DNA of 64,000 bases from an uncultured Flavobacteriaceae bacterium (GCA_947494825.1 CANLWN010000004.1:532005-596004); one strand, 5' to 3'; positions 26,479 through 35,204 are shown, counted from the first letter of the stretch. The notes: generated by a model not told the origin, from the sequence alone. Numbers and translations are program-made.

Positions 26479-26498
26479 GTAAAATTAAATATTTTTAC
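26479..26498. promoter_or_regulatory. Candidate operator between CGNR regulator and EamA transporter
   Basis: GTAAAA (26479-26484) and TTTTAC (26493-26498) form an inverted repeat with an 8-nt centre, placed midway between the two divergent start codons. The surrounding 79 bp are AT-rich. Only position and symmetry support this. Confidence 0.35.
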
Positions 26499-26531
26499 GC
26501 TCTAAACTAATTTTATAGGTAAAGATAACGA

Positions 26532-27500
26532 TTGAAAGTATTCCGACAAAATAGCGCGTTCAACTGGAAGTTGATTTTTGCCTTCCTGGGAATCTATCTG
26601 GGATGGGGCACCACATATCTGGCCATAGCCTTGGCGCTTAGGGATTTTCCTCCGTTCCTATTGGCCGGAATTCGATTTTTCCTTGCTGGATCCCTATTGT
26701 TGATCTGGTGTAGATGGAAAGGAGAGCCTTTTCCGGAAGCCAAGGAGCTATTGCCCATTTGTTTAGCCGGAATCCTCCTGTTATTTTTTGGGTCCGGCTC
26801 GGTGATTTGGGTGGAGCAATATCTGAGTACCGGTCTTACCGCTATTATTTGGGCCTCCTTGCCCATATGGCTTGTGTTGCTGGACAGAAAAAAATGGTCC
26901 CTGCATTTTTCCAACCCCAAACTTCTCACAGGCCTGATGATCGGTTTTTCCGGAGTACTATTCCTTTTTAAGGATCAGGAACTATTACAGACGAACAAGG
27001 ACGTACCCGTCATAGCCTTTGTTATTGCACTTGGCGGTGTTGTACTTTTCTCTATGGGTTCGCTCTATACCAAATACATGACGATCAAGGCTAGTACAAA
27101 AATGACTGCCGGCATCCAACTATTTGTGGTTGGCTTACTGGCTCTTTTTTCGGGCTTCCTTATGGGAGAGCCACAGCTTGTAAAATGGCAGGAGATCTCC
27201 GCAAGTGCCCTTTTTGGATTGTTATACCTTATCCTAATCGGGTCTATTTTTGCCTATTTGGCCTATGTATGGCTTATTGGTATTATGCCCACTACGCTCG
27301 TTGGGACATATACTTATGTTAATCCTGCTGTGGCCATCCTTCTGGGCTGGTATGTACTGGGCGAAAACATTTCGTTACAGAGACTCCTTGGGCTCGGTAT
27401 AATATTTTTGGGCGTATTACTAATCAATCTATATAAATCTAAAAGCAATTATTATGATAACAAGAATATGGCACGGAATAACCGAGGCAAAACATGCTGA
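26532..27500 (+). CDS. EamA family (drug/metabolite) transporter
   Basis: 322 residues, ten membrane helices, two EamA repeats (GWGTTYLAIALALRDFPPFLLAGIRF; second repeat near LLYLILIGSIFAYLAYVWLIGIMPTTLVGTYTYVNPAVAILLGW). Exports small amphipathic molecules or amino acids in related species. The start is a TTG at 26532: stops lie just upstream and no in-frame ATG occurs before the first helix. Its 3' end overlaps the ABM gene by 47 bp, so the two should be translated from one message. Confidence 0.88.
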   Translation: MKVFRQNSAFNWKLIFAFLGIYLGWGTTYLAIALALRDFPPFLLAGIRFFLAGSLLLIWCRWKGEPFPEAKELLPICLAGILLLFFGSGSVIWVEQYLSTGLTAIIWASLPIWLVLLDRKKWSLHFSNPKLLTGLMIGFSGVLFLFKDQELLQTNKDVPVIAFVIALGGVVLFSMGSLYTKYMTIKASTKMTAGIQLFVVGLLALFSGFLMGEPQLVKWQEISASALFGLLYLILIGSIFAYLAYVWLIGIMPTTLVGTYTYVNPAVAILLGWYVLGENISLQRLLGLGIIFLGVLLINLYKSKSNYYDNKNMARNNRGKTC

Positions 27501-27756
27501 TGAATATTTAAAATACGTTGAGGATACCGGTCTTTCGGACTATAAAAAAGTGGATGGGAATCTGTCGGCAAAACTCCTGAGAAGGATTGAGGGGAATATT
27601 TGCCATTTTTTAACGGTAACCGAATGGGATTCGTACGAGGATATCAAGAAATTTGCCGGTAATGATTTTGAAAGGGCAAGATACTATCCTGACGACAAAA
27701 AATATCTTTTGGAGTTCGAGGAGCATGTCTCCCACTATGAGACATTTCAGTACTGA
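27454..27756 (+). CDS. ABM/dimeric ferredoxin-like monooxygenase domain protein
   Basis: A 100-residue protein of the antibiotic-biosynthesis-monooxygenase fold: MITRIWHGITEAKHADEYLKYV, then GNLSAKLLRRIEGNICHFLTVTEWDSYEDIKKFAG and a terminal His-rich EEHVSHYETFQY. Close relatives in flavobacteria are annotated only as ABM or hypothetical. It starts inside the end of the EamA gene in another frame, so it is coupled to that transporter; a role in handling the transported compound is inference. Confidence 0.78.
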   Translation: MITRIWHGITEAKHADEYLKYVEDTGLSDYKKVDGNLSAKLLRRIEGNICHFLTVTEWDSYEDIKKFAGNDFERARYYPDDKKYLLEFEEHVSHYETFQY

Positions 27757-27843
27757 TTATCCAGATTTGGGTTCTGGGGGCAGGGGATACCGTATTGAAG
27801 TCTTTTTTTCAAGTTTGCCCATGACGAGCGCCAGATAACATTG

Positions 27844-28716
27844 CTATTGGGGGTAATTGACCTGATCAAACCAAGAATCTATCTTTGTCCAGAGCTTGGA
27901 ATAGTCTTTTTTAAAGAAATTAAAGTGTCCTATGGCTTCAAGACCCACCTCCTTAGGGCATATATGTTCATGACTTTTACGGGTGGAGCCATACGAATCG
28001 TACAGATGTTCTACGGCCTTAAGGGGCGCCAGTTGTGCATCGTCTGAAAAGCTCAAAAATTTAACAGGGACGTCCAGATTTTTATATTTCAACTTGGCAT
28101 CTTTCACTACGCTGAGCAAGCCCAATTTGCTCTTGCCCCATTTGGCCCAATCGGTCGCTATTGATTTGTGCAAATCATATTTACCCCCATATGCCATCCC
28201 CGGAAGGTAGCCCAAGAAGTTCACAAAAAAGGGGATGATCAGATGCCATAACAGATATACTTTTAGCTTGGGCAAGCCACTCCAATTTCTTTGGGAAAGA
28301 TTTTGTGAGGCTACCAAAAAAGCGGCGGTAACCTTTGAACTGTTTTTTGCCAACGGAAATAACTGACCTGCAATACTGTGCCCAAGAAAAAAAAGTTTCT
28401 GGCCCGGAAATTCCTTAAGGGCATATGCAATCACCATATTGATGTCCTTACGTCCCCAATCACATAATTTAATAGTGTTGATCAGGGAGGTTTTTTTTGA
28501 ATGGATCATTCCAAAATAGTCAAAGATGATGACGCTGTAGCACTTGTTAAAAAAATAATCGGCCATTGCCCGGTAATGCCAACCAGAAATGGCTATTCCC
28601 GGTGCAATGATTAGTACGTCGTTACTTTGCGAATTATTCCATATGGCACAATTGACATTTCTGTTTTCTTTTTTGAGTTTTATGTTCATATCACTTGAAT
28701 TAAGCTGTACATACAT
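27844..28716 (-). CDS. Alpha/beta hydrolase (serine aminopeptidase-like)
   Basis: 290 residues without a signal peptide. The nucleophile is Ser114 in LGHSIAG, with an N-terminal LIIAPGIAISGWHYRAMADYF oxyanion region and IIFDYFGM. A C-terminal His in EAIGHFNFF and Asp in SFSDDAQLAP may complete the triad. It resembles the hydrolase_4/YdeN-like set. The lipoprotein and methyltransferase genes lie 7 nt and further upstream, so the three are probably one operon. Confidence 0.8.
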   Translation of the reverse strand: MYVQLNSSDMNIKLKKENRNVNCAIWNNSQSNDVLIIAPGIAISGWHYRAMADYFFNKCYSVIIFDYFGMIHSKKTSLINTIKLCDWGRKDINMVIAYALKEFPGQKLFFLGHSIAGQLFPLAKNSSKVTAAFLVASQNLSQRNWSGLPKLKVYLLWHLIIPFFVNFLGYLPGMAYGGKYDLHKSIATDWAKWGKSKLGLLSVVKDAKLKYKNLDVPVKFLSFSDDAQLAPLKAVEHLYDSYGSTRKSHEHICPKEVGLEAIGHFNFFKKDYSKLWTKIDSWFDQVNYPQ

Positions 28717-28723
28717 GGCGAAG

Positions 28724-29191
28724 CTATCTATAGGATTCGTAAACGACTATTGTAGTCCCATTGTGAAGTTCCCTGACCAGGTGACCCTTGTCCTTATAAA
28801 AAATATCAATTTCCCCTTGCTCGTCTAAATATCTTATTTCATAGTGGTTATTGCCTCTATGCATCCAGTTCCAACCTGCTTGGGAGATTTTTGGCGGACA
28901 TTCGTCAGGATAATTTTGAGGATCCGAATGATAGCTGTCAATAGATTTGTCGGCCTTGAATTCTACGATCCATGTTGCATCGCATAAACTTATATCCACT
29001 TCGATATCGGATTCAAATAGCCTATAAATTTTCCATTTGCCTACAATAATATCCGAGGCGATGCTATCCCTGTGACTGTCCGAACAGGAGGACAGGATCA
29101 ATAGCAGGAAACAACAAAATATGACAGGGAGGAAGGCAAAAAAGAGACTGGGTACCTTCCCTTGCAAATGTCCTATATTATTTAACCGCAT
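28724..29191 (-). CDS. Lipocalin-like lipoprotein
   Basis: About 155 residues from the ATG at 29191; a longer frame to 29221 would need TTG. Signal anchor and lipobox LLLILSS-C. The mature part has IIVGKWKIYRLFESD..LCDATWIVEFKADKSID, typical of lipocalin-like proteins of Bacteroidota (Gly-x-Trp near the start of the barrel). Ligand unknown. It overlaps the methyltransferase gene by 14 bp and is followed within 7 nt by a hydrolase. Confidence 0.72.
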   Translation of the reverse strand: MRLNNIGHLQGKVPSLFFAFLPVIFCCFLLLILSSCSDSHRDSIASDIIVGKWKIYRLFESDIEVDISLCDATWIVEFKADKSIDSYHSDPQNYPDECPPKISQAGWNWMHRGNNHYEIRYLDEQGEIDIFYKDKGHLVRELHNGTTIVVYESYR

Positions 29192-29825
29192 AACCTGATA
29201 TTTGGGGGGTAATAGGGACAAATGGAGAATACATATTGAAATCTTCCATGTGCACTTCTGAAAACCCTGCCTCGCCTATGCCCTGGGCTATATCCTTATG
29301 CGTATGACAACCTTCAAAAAACCAAAACCACGGCCTGTGAACCAATTTTTGGATACCTCTCAACAAAGAGCCTTTTTTAGCGCCTACGTGTTCTAAAAAA
29401 AAGAATTTGCCACCGGGCTTTAAAATTCTTTTGATCTCGTTCAATGCCTTTTTGTTGTCAGCGATGGTACAAAGGGTGAGCGTACTTATTACGGCCTCAA
29501 CGGAATTGCTTTCAAGATCTATCCGCTCTGCCATGTTGGGTTTAATCTCCAGGTCAATATTGTACTTCTCTGCCTTGTTTTGTAGCCGCCGATACATGTA
29601 TTCATTGGGTTCAATGGCAATAAGCTGTGATTTTTGCTGCAAATACCTGATGTTGGCACCGGCACCCGGGCCTATTTCAACAAGGGTCAGGGGCAATTCC
29701 CCAAATAGTTTCCTTTTCCTATTGCTATAGAGGTAATGCGAGTAACCATCGAGTAGGTGGAACATCCATGCGTTTATTCTTCCACGGACGGGATTTCCCG
29801 TATTTTTTGATTTATCCTTTTTCAT
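29178..29825 (-). CDS. Class I SAM-dependent methyltransferase
   Basis: 215 residues. Motif I is LVEIGPGAGANIRYL, then IAIEPNEYMY, AVISTLTLCTI and LKPGGKFFFLEHV (motif post II) as in the UbiE/Methyltransf_11 group; a helical N-terminus precedes it. It should methylate an unknown small molecule or lipid. A fragment of a related gene is found at 22483-22641. It diverges from the hydrolase-AraC gene with a near-palindrome between them. Confidence 0.87.
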   Translation of the reverse strand: MKKDKSKNTGNPVRGRINAWMFHLLDGYSHYLYSNRKRKLFGELPLTLVEIGPGAGANIRYLQQKSQLIAIEPNEYMYRRLQNKAEKYNIDLEIKPNMAERIDLESNSVEAVISTLTLCTIADNKKALNEIKRILKPGGKFFFLEHVGAKKGSLLRGIQKLVHRPWFWFFEGCHTHKDIAQGIGEAGFSEVHMEDFNMYSPFVPITPQISGYAVK

Positions 29826-29868
29826 ATGACATCATTTGGTACTGATTTCTCCCTTGGTTCACCCGTGA

Positions 29869-29887
29869 CAACTCCTTAAGGAAGTTG
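29869..29887. promoter_or_regulatory. Near-palindromic site in the methyltransferase/hydrolase-AraC intergenic region
   Basis: An 8-bp perfect palindrome CCTTAAGG is flanked by CAACT and AGTTG, giving 19 nt of dyad symmetry with a single bulged A. It lies 44 nt upstream of the methyltransferase start and about 165 nt from the opposite gene. A site for the AraC-fused regulator is a guess based only on position. Confidence 0.35.
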
Positions 29888-30051
29888 CACCCTATTTCTG
29901 GGATTGTTGGGCTCATGGGCGCAATTTTTCTTCAAAAGTATTTTGAAAAGTGGGGTATCCGTATCTGCCATCCGTATTATGATTTATGTAAAAAGGATTT
30001 TAATATTTATGGAATTTTATGGGATTTGTATAATGCTTAATTTTACCCTTT

Positions 30052-31248
30052 ATGTTTGTTCCTGAAACCAAATATGCACAATGCGGGCGCATAAATCTTG
30101 CGTACCAGCTACTGGGAGATGGGCCGGAATACCTGATTTTAATTCCGGGCTGGGTAACCAATGTGGAAGAGACCTGGAATATTCCACAATTATCGGCCTG
30201 GCTCAGATATTTGGCCTCCATCAGTACGCTGGTGATTTTTGACAAGCGGGGAACCGGTTTATCGGATACGGTCAATGAAAATGATTTGCCCGATATTGAG
30301 CAAAGGGCATATGATCTACAGATCGTGATGTCTACCATAGGTATCCAAAGGGCAAATTTTATAGGATTGTCCGAAGGAGGACCTCTTGCCATACACCTGG
30401 CAGCCTACCATCCGGAAAAAGTGAACAAACTAATATTGATCGGCAGTTTTTCAAAATGGACAAAAAGTGGCGACTACCCTTATGGATTGTCAAAGGAACT
30501 CCATGATAAGATCAAGCATGCTATTTTCCGGGATTGGGGAGGGCCTGTTGGTTTAAATTTAATGGCTCCAAGTGCGAAAGACGATCCAATCGCCCAGGAT
30601 CAATGGTCAAAGTTTCTTCGAAGAAGTGCTAGCCCCAACACGGCCAAGGTGTTCTATGAAATGAATACGAAAATAGACGTTCGCGATTGTTTGGATAAGA
30701 TTATGGCGCCTACTTTGATCATGCACAGAAAGGGAGACGCTTTGATAGCATGTTCCCATAGCGAATATTTGCATGAAAATATACCCCACTCCCAATTATT
30801 GGTACATGAGGGAAAAGATCATTTCCCGTGGTTTAGCACCAAGCGAAAGGAGATCGTTGCCATGCATACCTTTTTAAATGATGGTAAGGCCATAAACAAT
30901 CCAAAACTGGACATCCTGAACGTTGAGGACATCTTTGCCCTGTATGCCATACGGGATTATTTGCAAAACAACTTTCAAAGGGAAATATCCATTAAAGATA
31001 TTTCAAGAAATTTTGGCATCAACGATTATAAGATCAAGGTCGGGTTCAAAGTATTGTTCAATAGCCCACTAATACGTTATTTAACGGACGTGAGGCTCCG
31101 GAACGCGTGCAGACTTTTAATGGACCCCAAGGAAACTATTTCATCCATCTCGGAACAGGTAGGCTATAAATATTCCAATAATTTTTCAGTTGCTTTTAAA
31201 CGTAAATACAAAATAACGCCACTTCAATACCGTGTAAATAACTCCTAG
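30052..31248 (+). CDS. Alpha/beta hydrolase fused to an AraC-type DNA-binding domain
   Basis: 398 residues, two parts. Residues 1-278 form an alpha/beta hydrolase resembling the sensor domain found in front of adenylate cyclase or LuxR outputs: INLAYQLLGDGPEYLILIPGWVTNVEETW, DKRGTGLSD, nucleophile Ser107 (GLSEGG), Asp229 (RKGDA), His257 (GKDHFPW), so the catalytic triad looks complete. Residues 297-395 are an AraC helix-turn-helix pair (ISIKDISRNFGI; TISSISEQVGYKYSNNFSVAFKRKYKITPLQYR). No signal peptide or linker segment, so a cytoplasmic one-component regulator whose sensor may bind or cleave an ester-like ligand. Confidence 0.85.
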   Translation: MFVPETKYAQCGRINLAYQLLGDGPEYLILIPGWVTNVEETWNIPQLSAWLRYLASISTLVIFDKRGTGLSDTVNENDLPDIEQRAYDLQIVMSTIGIQRANFIGLSEGGPLAIHLAAYHPEKVNKLILIGSFSKWTKSGDYPYGLSKELHDKIKHAIFRDWGGPVGLNLMAPSAKDDPIAQDQWSKFLRRSASPNTAKVFYEMNTKIDVRDCLDKIMAPTLIMHRKGDALIACSHSEYLHENIPHSQLLVHEGKDHFPWFSTKRKEIVAMHTFLNDGKAINNPKLDILNVEDIFALYAIRDYLQNNFQREISIKDISRNFGINDYKIKVGFKVLFNSPLIRYLTDVRLRNACRLLMDPKETISSISEQVGYKYSNNFSVAFKRKYKITPLQYRVNNS

Positions 31249-31351
31249 AGTCATTGCACGCGCTTTGCTTAAAGATCGTATTCTGGGTTGGAGAGGGGAG
31301 AATTTTCAGAAAGAACGAAAAGACGGTGTGGTATGGCCATCATTGATCCGA

Positions 31352-31813
31352 TTATTTCCTCACAAACCATTTGATCTCAAAGGCCCGGGGCCTGTGTTCC
31401 ACTATTTCGCCTGTGGCACTATTTCTGGTCATGGTATCGCATTTGCCGTTGCTCGCCGCAATAAAGGACCATTCCAAATTCTCCTTTAAATCGATGCGCT
31501 GGGCAACGAAGTCGGGCGACTGCCCAATGATCGGGTCGATTTGGGCCAGTACCACCGAATCGCTCAGAACGGTAAGGAACTTGGCCTCGGTAAGGTGCTC
31601 TACCTTGATGGTTTTGTCAGTGGGATGCTGAAAGAACCAGTATATCCTGACACGTTCCCCTTTTCGTACGTCCTCGATCAAGGTCTGTATATCCCCGACG
31701 AGGGCCTTTCCCGACTTGTCATTGTGGTACACCAGTTCCCAAGAGCCCTGGTCCTGGGACCAAAGATTCCAGGAACAAACGAATAGTGCAAGGAGTAGAA
31801 CGTTTTTTTTCAT
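31352..31813 (-). CDS. Secreted protein of unknown function
   Basis: About 153 residues from the ATG at 31813 (signal MKKNVLLLALFVCSWNLWSQ); the frame is open upstream but the extension would precede the signal peptide. The rest is a predicted beta-rich domain: GSWELVYHNDKSGKALVGDIQTLIEDVRKGERVRIYWFFQ, ending AFEIKWFVRK. The pattern looks like a small periplasmic barrel or sandwich. No family recognised. Confidence 0.65.
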   Translation of the reverse strand: MKKNVLLLALFVCSWNLWSQDQGSWELVYHNDKSGKALVGDIQTLIEDVRKGERVRIYWFFQHPTDKTIKVEHLTEAKFLTVLSDSVVLAQIDPIIGQSPDFVAQRIDLKENLEWSFIAASNGKCDTMTRNSATGEIVEHRPRAFEIKWFVRK

Positions 31814-31860
31814 TTTTTGAATAGTGTTTGTTTTGTTAGTGAGGTAAGTGGTATGATTTG

Positions 31861-32280
31861 TCATAAGCCCAGTAGGGGCAGGTGTTTTACCTTGTGATAG
31901 GTTAAACCCGCCGCAATACATTTTTTTAATTCGGTTTCCGGAAGGGTATCATCCATCTTAAAGACCAAAGCCCTATCGCCTTCAAAGGTGAACACCTCCT
32001 TGTAGATGGTTCTGAAGCTGGGCACCAGCTTGCTCGTACATTTGAAGTACATCGCGTACTGATCTGGTTTCTTTTCCTTCCAATCGATGCGTATAGTACT
32101 TCCGTTTTTGGTGAGATAACTGGGCTCTCCCCATTTTAACGTTTCCTCCAGGGTATTGACTCCTTCCGTTTCCGCTGCCGTCTCCAGGATGAGTTGCCGA
32201 AGCCGCATCAATTTTTGACGCACGTGCTTCGGATAGGCGTCGAGCTTTTCCTCGATCTTGAAGGTTTTGGTCAGATTCAT
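31861..32280 (-). CDS. DUF1801 domain protein
   Basis: 139 residues: DAYPKHVRQKLMRLRQLILETAAE, EETLKWGEPSYLTKNGSTIRIDWKE, YAMYFKC and a C-terminal KKCIAAGLTYHKVK. These match the YdhG/DUF1801 fold (two-layer alpha/beta, possible ligand binder). Its last 22 codons have a mosaic counterpart in the chimeric ORF at 25330-25473. Function unknown. Confidence 0.82.
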   Translation of the reverse strand: MNLTKTFKIEEKLDAYPKHVRQKLMRLRQLILETAAETEGVNTLEETLKWGEPSYLTKNGSTIRIDWKEKKPDQYAMYFKCTSKLVPSFRTIYKEVFTFEGDRALVFKMDDTLPETELKKCIAAGLTYHKVKHLPLLGL

Positions 32281-32335
32281 TTCTATCGCTTTTTAAGCTT
32301 TTCCAAGGTACTAAATTTGTACCTATACACCTCCC

Positions 32336-32875
32336 TTATCTTTTTCGTTTGTAACGGCTTTGTACGATTTCATCCAACAGCACCTCCGTTTTGACGTGCT
32401 CAAATTGCAGTGCTTCGGGCAGGGTTGAAAACAACGGGGTGCCGCCTCCCAAGACGATGGGCAGTCTGGTGATGATCAGCTCGTCGACCAGGTCTTCCCG
32501 CAGAAAACTTTGCACGAGGGAACCCCCATCAATGTATAATTTGCCATACCCTTTTTTATGTAGCTGTCCCAAGACTTGCTGCAGTGGTCCATGCAGCAGT
32601 GTTGCTTTGTCCCGATACTTTTCCGGGACCGTCTGTAGCGTTCTGCTCATCACGAACACCGGAATTTTGTAGGGCCACTCCATATCGAAGCCACATACGG
32701 TCTCAAAGGTGGTGCGTCCCATGACCAGGGCATCCACCTGTGCGATAAAACTGTTATAACCCAAGTCCAATTGGTCGGGATTGGGGACGGCCTGTAGCCA
32801 GTCCAGCCCACCATCCTTGTCGGCGATGTACCCATCCAGGCTGGTTCCGATAAATACCATATTCCTTTTTTCCAT
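32336..32875 (-). CDS. Dihydrofolate reductase family protein (RibD C-terminal-like)
   Basis: 179 residues of the DHFR fold: NMVFIGTSLDGYIADKDGGLDWL, DALVMGRTTFETVCGF, YGKLYIDGGSLVQSFLREDLVDELIITRLPIVLGGGTPLF. The last is the GGG-type NADPH loop of the RibD reductase group, not true DHFR. It should be an NADPH-dependent reductase of a pteridine- or flavin-like compound. Commonly found as a stand-alone stress gene. Confidence 0.88.
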   Translation of the reverse strand: MEKRNMVFIGTSLDGYIADKDGGLDWLQAVPNPDQLDLGYNSFIAQVDALVMGRTTFETVCGFDMEWPYKIPVFVMSRTLQTVPEKYRDKATLLHGPLQQVLGQLHKKGYGKLYIDGGSLVQSFLREDLVDELIITRLPIVLGGGTPLFSTLPEALQFEHVKTEVLLDEIVQSRYKRKR

Positions 32876-32932
32876 AACTCTTGATTTAAATTACAAAACT
32901 CGCTCAAACCTTGGTGGAAAATGGTACAGCAT

Positions 32933-33859
32933 TTACCTTTTTATTTCCTTAGGTCTTACAGCTTCAATAATTGCCGTACTGATCCAGTAAATACCACGTA
33001 CGGGTTCGGCCCTTTTTTTAAAGAACAAATACTTGCCATCACTTGAAAGTGTAGGTGCTCCCGCCCCAGCTTTGGTATTTACTTCGGGGCCTAGGGCCAC
33101 GGCCTGGGTCCAAACATTGTCCCCGGTCTGAAAGGAGACGTAAATTTGTTCTACGCCATCGGCTGATCTTGCGGAACAGAACAGGATATAACGTTCGTCG
33201 GCGGCAATTACCGCATTGCTCTCCCCATATTTCGTATTTACGTTTGGGCCAAGATTTTTTACCTCTATAAAATTGCCGTTGACCCATGCTGCCCGATACA
33301 GATCGTCCTCGCCGAAACCACCAGGACGCGATGAACGAAAGAAAAGGTTGCGCTTTGTCGATACCGAAGGATACACCTCGCCATAGGGGGTGTTGACCTC
33401 GGTACCCGCATAAATGGGTTGGGACCAACCATTTCCGGTTTTAACGGCATAATAAATGTCCAATCCCGCTGAATGTGGCTGTGGCCTGTCCGAGGCAAAG
33501 AAAACAAAATTACCGTCCGGGCCGTAGTTGATATCCACATCGGAAAATTTACCAGAAAACGACGCCGTCTCTGGCCCGGTCCACTGCCCGTCGACTTGTT
33601 TAAAAGTCTTTATTTCATAGGTGGGATGTGGAATTTCTTTTGTGGCCTTATAATAGGAGAAAAAAAGCTCTTTTCCATCAGGGGAGAAGGCAAGGTTAAA
33701 GCTCCTTTTCTCCTTGTTTTCATGTTTCACCAGTCCGCCCCCATGGAACAGTTTGGCCTTGGCGCCGGGAGGCGTCTGCCCTAAATAATCTCCCTTTAGT
33801 TCCTGTGAAACCACGGAGCAGAAAGGAAGGAGCAAAATAAAAAACATCGCTTTACGCAT
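32933..33859 (-). CDS. Secreted PD40 beta-propeller protein
   Basis: About 308 residues from the ATG at 33859; longer frames upstream precede the signal peptide (MRKAMFFILLLPFCSVVSQ). PD40 repeats are visible as LAFSPDGKELFFSYY, INYGPDGNFVFFASDRP, YPSVSTKRNLFFRSSRPGG, VIAADERYILFCSARSADG and TLSSDGKYLFFKKR. The repeat spacing is that of WD40-like TolB propellers fused in many flavobacterial outer-envelope proteins. Ligand or partner unknown; 10-nt spacing to the next gene upstream suggests an operon with it. Confidence 0.78.
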   Translation of the reverse strand: MRKAMFFILLLPFCSVVSQELKGDYLGQTPPGAKAKLFHGGGLVKHENKEKRSFNLAFSPDGKELFFSYYKATKEIPHPTYEIKTFKQVDGQWTGPETASFSGKFSDVDINYGPDGNFVFFASDRPQPHSAGLDIYYAVKTGNGWSQPIYAGTEVNTPYGEVYPSVSTKRNLFFRSSRPGGFGEDDLYRAAWVNGNFIEVKNLGPNVNTKYGESNAVIAADERYILFCSARSADGVEQIYVSFQTGDNVWTQAVALGPEVNTKAGAGAPTLSSDGKYLFFKKRAEPVRGIYWISTAIIEAVRPKEIKR

Positions 33860-33869
33860 CCTCACTTTT

Positions 33870-34424
33870 TTAATGTAACACCTGGGGTTTTGGCCTGTCC
33901 TGTGTGGGAATCTCGTTAAGGATGGAAACAATCCACCACCGTCCTTCTTTCCTAATCAAATGAAAACTATCCACGCCTTCCCGCGGTGCTTTACTTTTGC
34001 CAGGAATGTAGGAGGTATACAGCACCAGTATATGGGCAATATCACCGAAAACCATCGTTTTCATAGTAACGATTTTTTCCTCAAAGCCCGTTGTTTCAAT
34101 ATTGGCCGTCTGGATAAAGTTTTCAAAGTCCTGCACCCATCCCTCCAGGGACAGTTGAGTGGTTTCATTTTTTGAGACCCTCATGTGCACGGTAGATGCT
34201 TCAATGAAAAGGGTCCTTACATAATCCCAATCCGGGGTTTTTCCAGCGGGAAAGGTCACCTGATCGTACAGATGCCGTACCAGGTTTTCCGGATCACTCA
34301 CATGCGCATTGGTATCCGGTTGTTGGGCAAAAACGTTCATGGAGCTTAAAAGCAATATCAGGCCTAAAACCCTTGAACTTCTATGGAAACGGCCAAAGGA
34401 GTGAAATTTAATATGGAGTTTCAT
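33870..34424 (-). CDS. Secreted NTF2/SnoaL-like protein
   Basis: 184 residues with a signal peptide (VLGLILLLSSMNVFAQ). The mature part reads like a small NTF2-fold domain: DPENLVRHLYDQVTFPAG, VRTLFIEASTVHMRV, VQDFENFIQTANI, IAHILVLYTSYI, DSFHLIRKEGRWWIVSILNE. Its catalytic or binding partner is unknown. 10 nt upstream of the PD40 protein on the same strand, so the two are likely co-expressed. Confidence 0.75.
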   Translation of the reverse strand: MKLHIKFHSFGRFHRSSRVLGLILLLSSMNVFAQQPDTNAHVSDPENLVRHLYDQVTFPAGKTPDWDYVRTLFIEASTVHMRVSKNETTQLSLEGWVQDFENFIQTANIETTGFEEKIVTMKTMVFGDIAHILVLYTSYIPGKSKAPREGVDSFHLIRKEGRWWIVSILNEIPTQDRPKPQVLH

Positions 34425-34594
34425 ATGAACTTAATTTAGTAGGAAGATGTTCGGTCAGAACAGCTTCTTTTTGTTGCTATTTTACCGGGACTACTCTTGT
34501 TATCTTAAGAAAGCCAGACAGCGTACTAAAGTTAAGGATTTAACCTCGGTCCTAAGGGGTGGGAATCAAATAATTAACCTTGTGGACTACCCGA

Positions 34595-35149
34595 CTATAA
34601 TTTTTTTACGACGCGTTCCACGGTCTTCCAATTTCTGGTGGTGATCTCCTTTCCAAAAAATTGCTCCAAGGCTTCCATGGCCTTTGGGGTGTTGGAAACG
34701 GCCAGGTCCAATACACTGAGGATGGTTTTGTCCCGGACATCAAGAATCCGATAAGAATGGTCCGCGCTGGCCCAGGGTAAGTCCAGTTCCACAGCAGGAT
34801 TGTTTTTCAAAAAAGAGACGTACAGGCGAATGTCTTTCGTGACCTCTACCTTTTGAAAGGGATTCTCCTCGAACAACTGTTCAATAGTTTTGGCCGGTCT
34901 AATTAGGGTTGGGATCGGGAAACCAAAAACTTGCTCCAAATGGTTCGAGATTATTTTTTCAAGCTGCTCCGGATCATCTGTAGGAGCGTCAAAGATGATG
35001 TTGCCTGAATTCAATAGGGTAACCACCTTCTTGAAGCCCAATTTTTCCATTTCCTGGCGAAGGTCGGCCATAGGCACCTTGTGATGTCCGCCTACATTGA
35101 TGCCCCGCAAAAAAACGACATAGGTTTCCGGTGTTTTTTTGGCGTTCAT
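34595..35149 (-). CDS. DUF1697 domain protein
   Basis: 184 residues with the usual DUF1697 pattern: YVVFLRGINVGGHHKVPMADLRQEMEKLGFKKVVTLLNSGNIIF at the start, then LFEENPFQ, RLYVSFLKN and a final RNWKTVERVVKKL. The family is widespread and uncharacterised; cytoplasmic with no signal peptide. No operon partner is obvious. Confidence 0.85.
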   Translation of the reverse strand: MNAKKTPETYVVFLRGINVGGHHKVPMADLRQEMEKLGFKKVVTLLNSGNIIFDAPTDDPEQLEKIISNHLEQVFGFPIPTLIRPAKTIEQLFEENPFQKVEVTKDIRLYVSFLKNNPAVELDLPWASADHSYRILDVRDKTILSVLDLAVSNTPKAMEALEQFFGKEITTRNWKTVERVVKKL

Positions 35150-35204
35150 GCTGTTTGTTTTTATTTGTGGCTTCTGGTATGGCCTAAGCTTGCCACAGGT
35201 GTCA

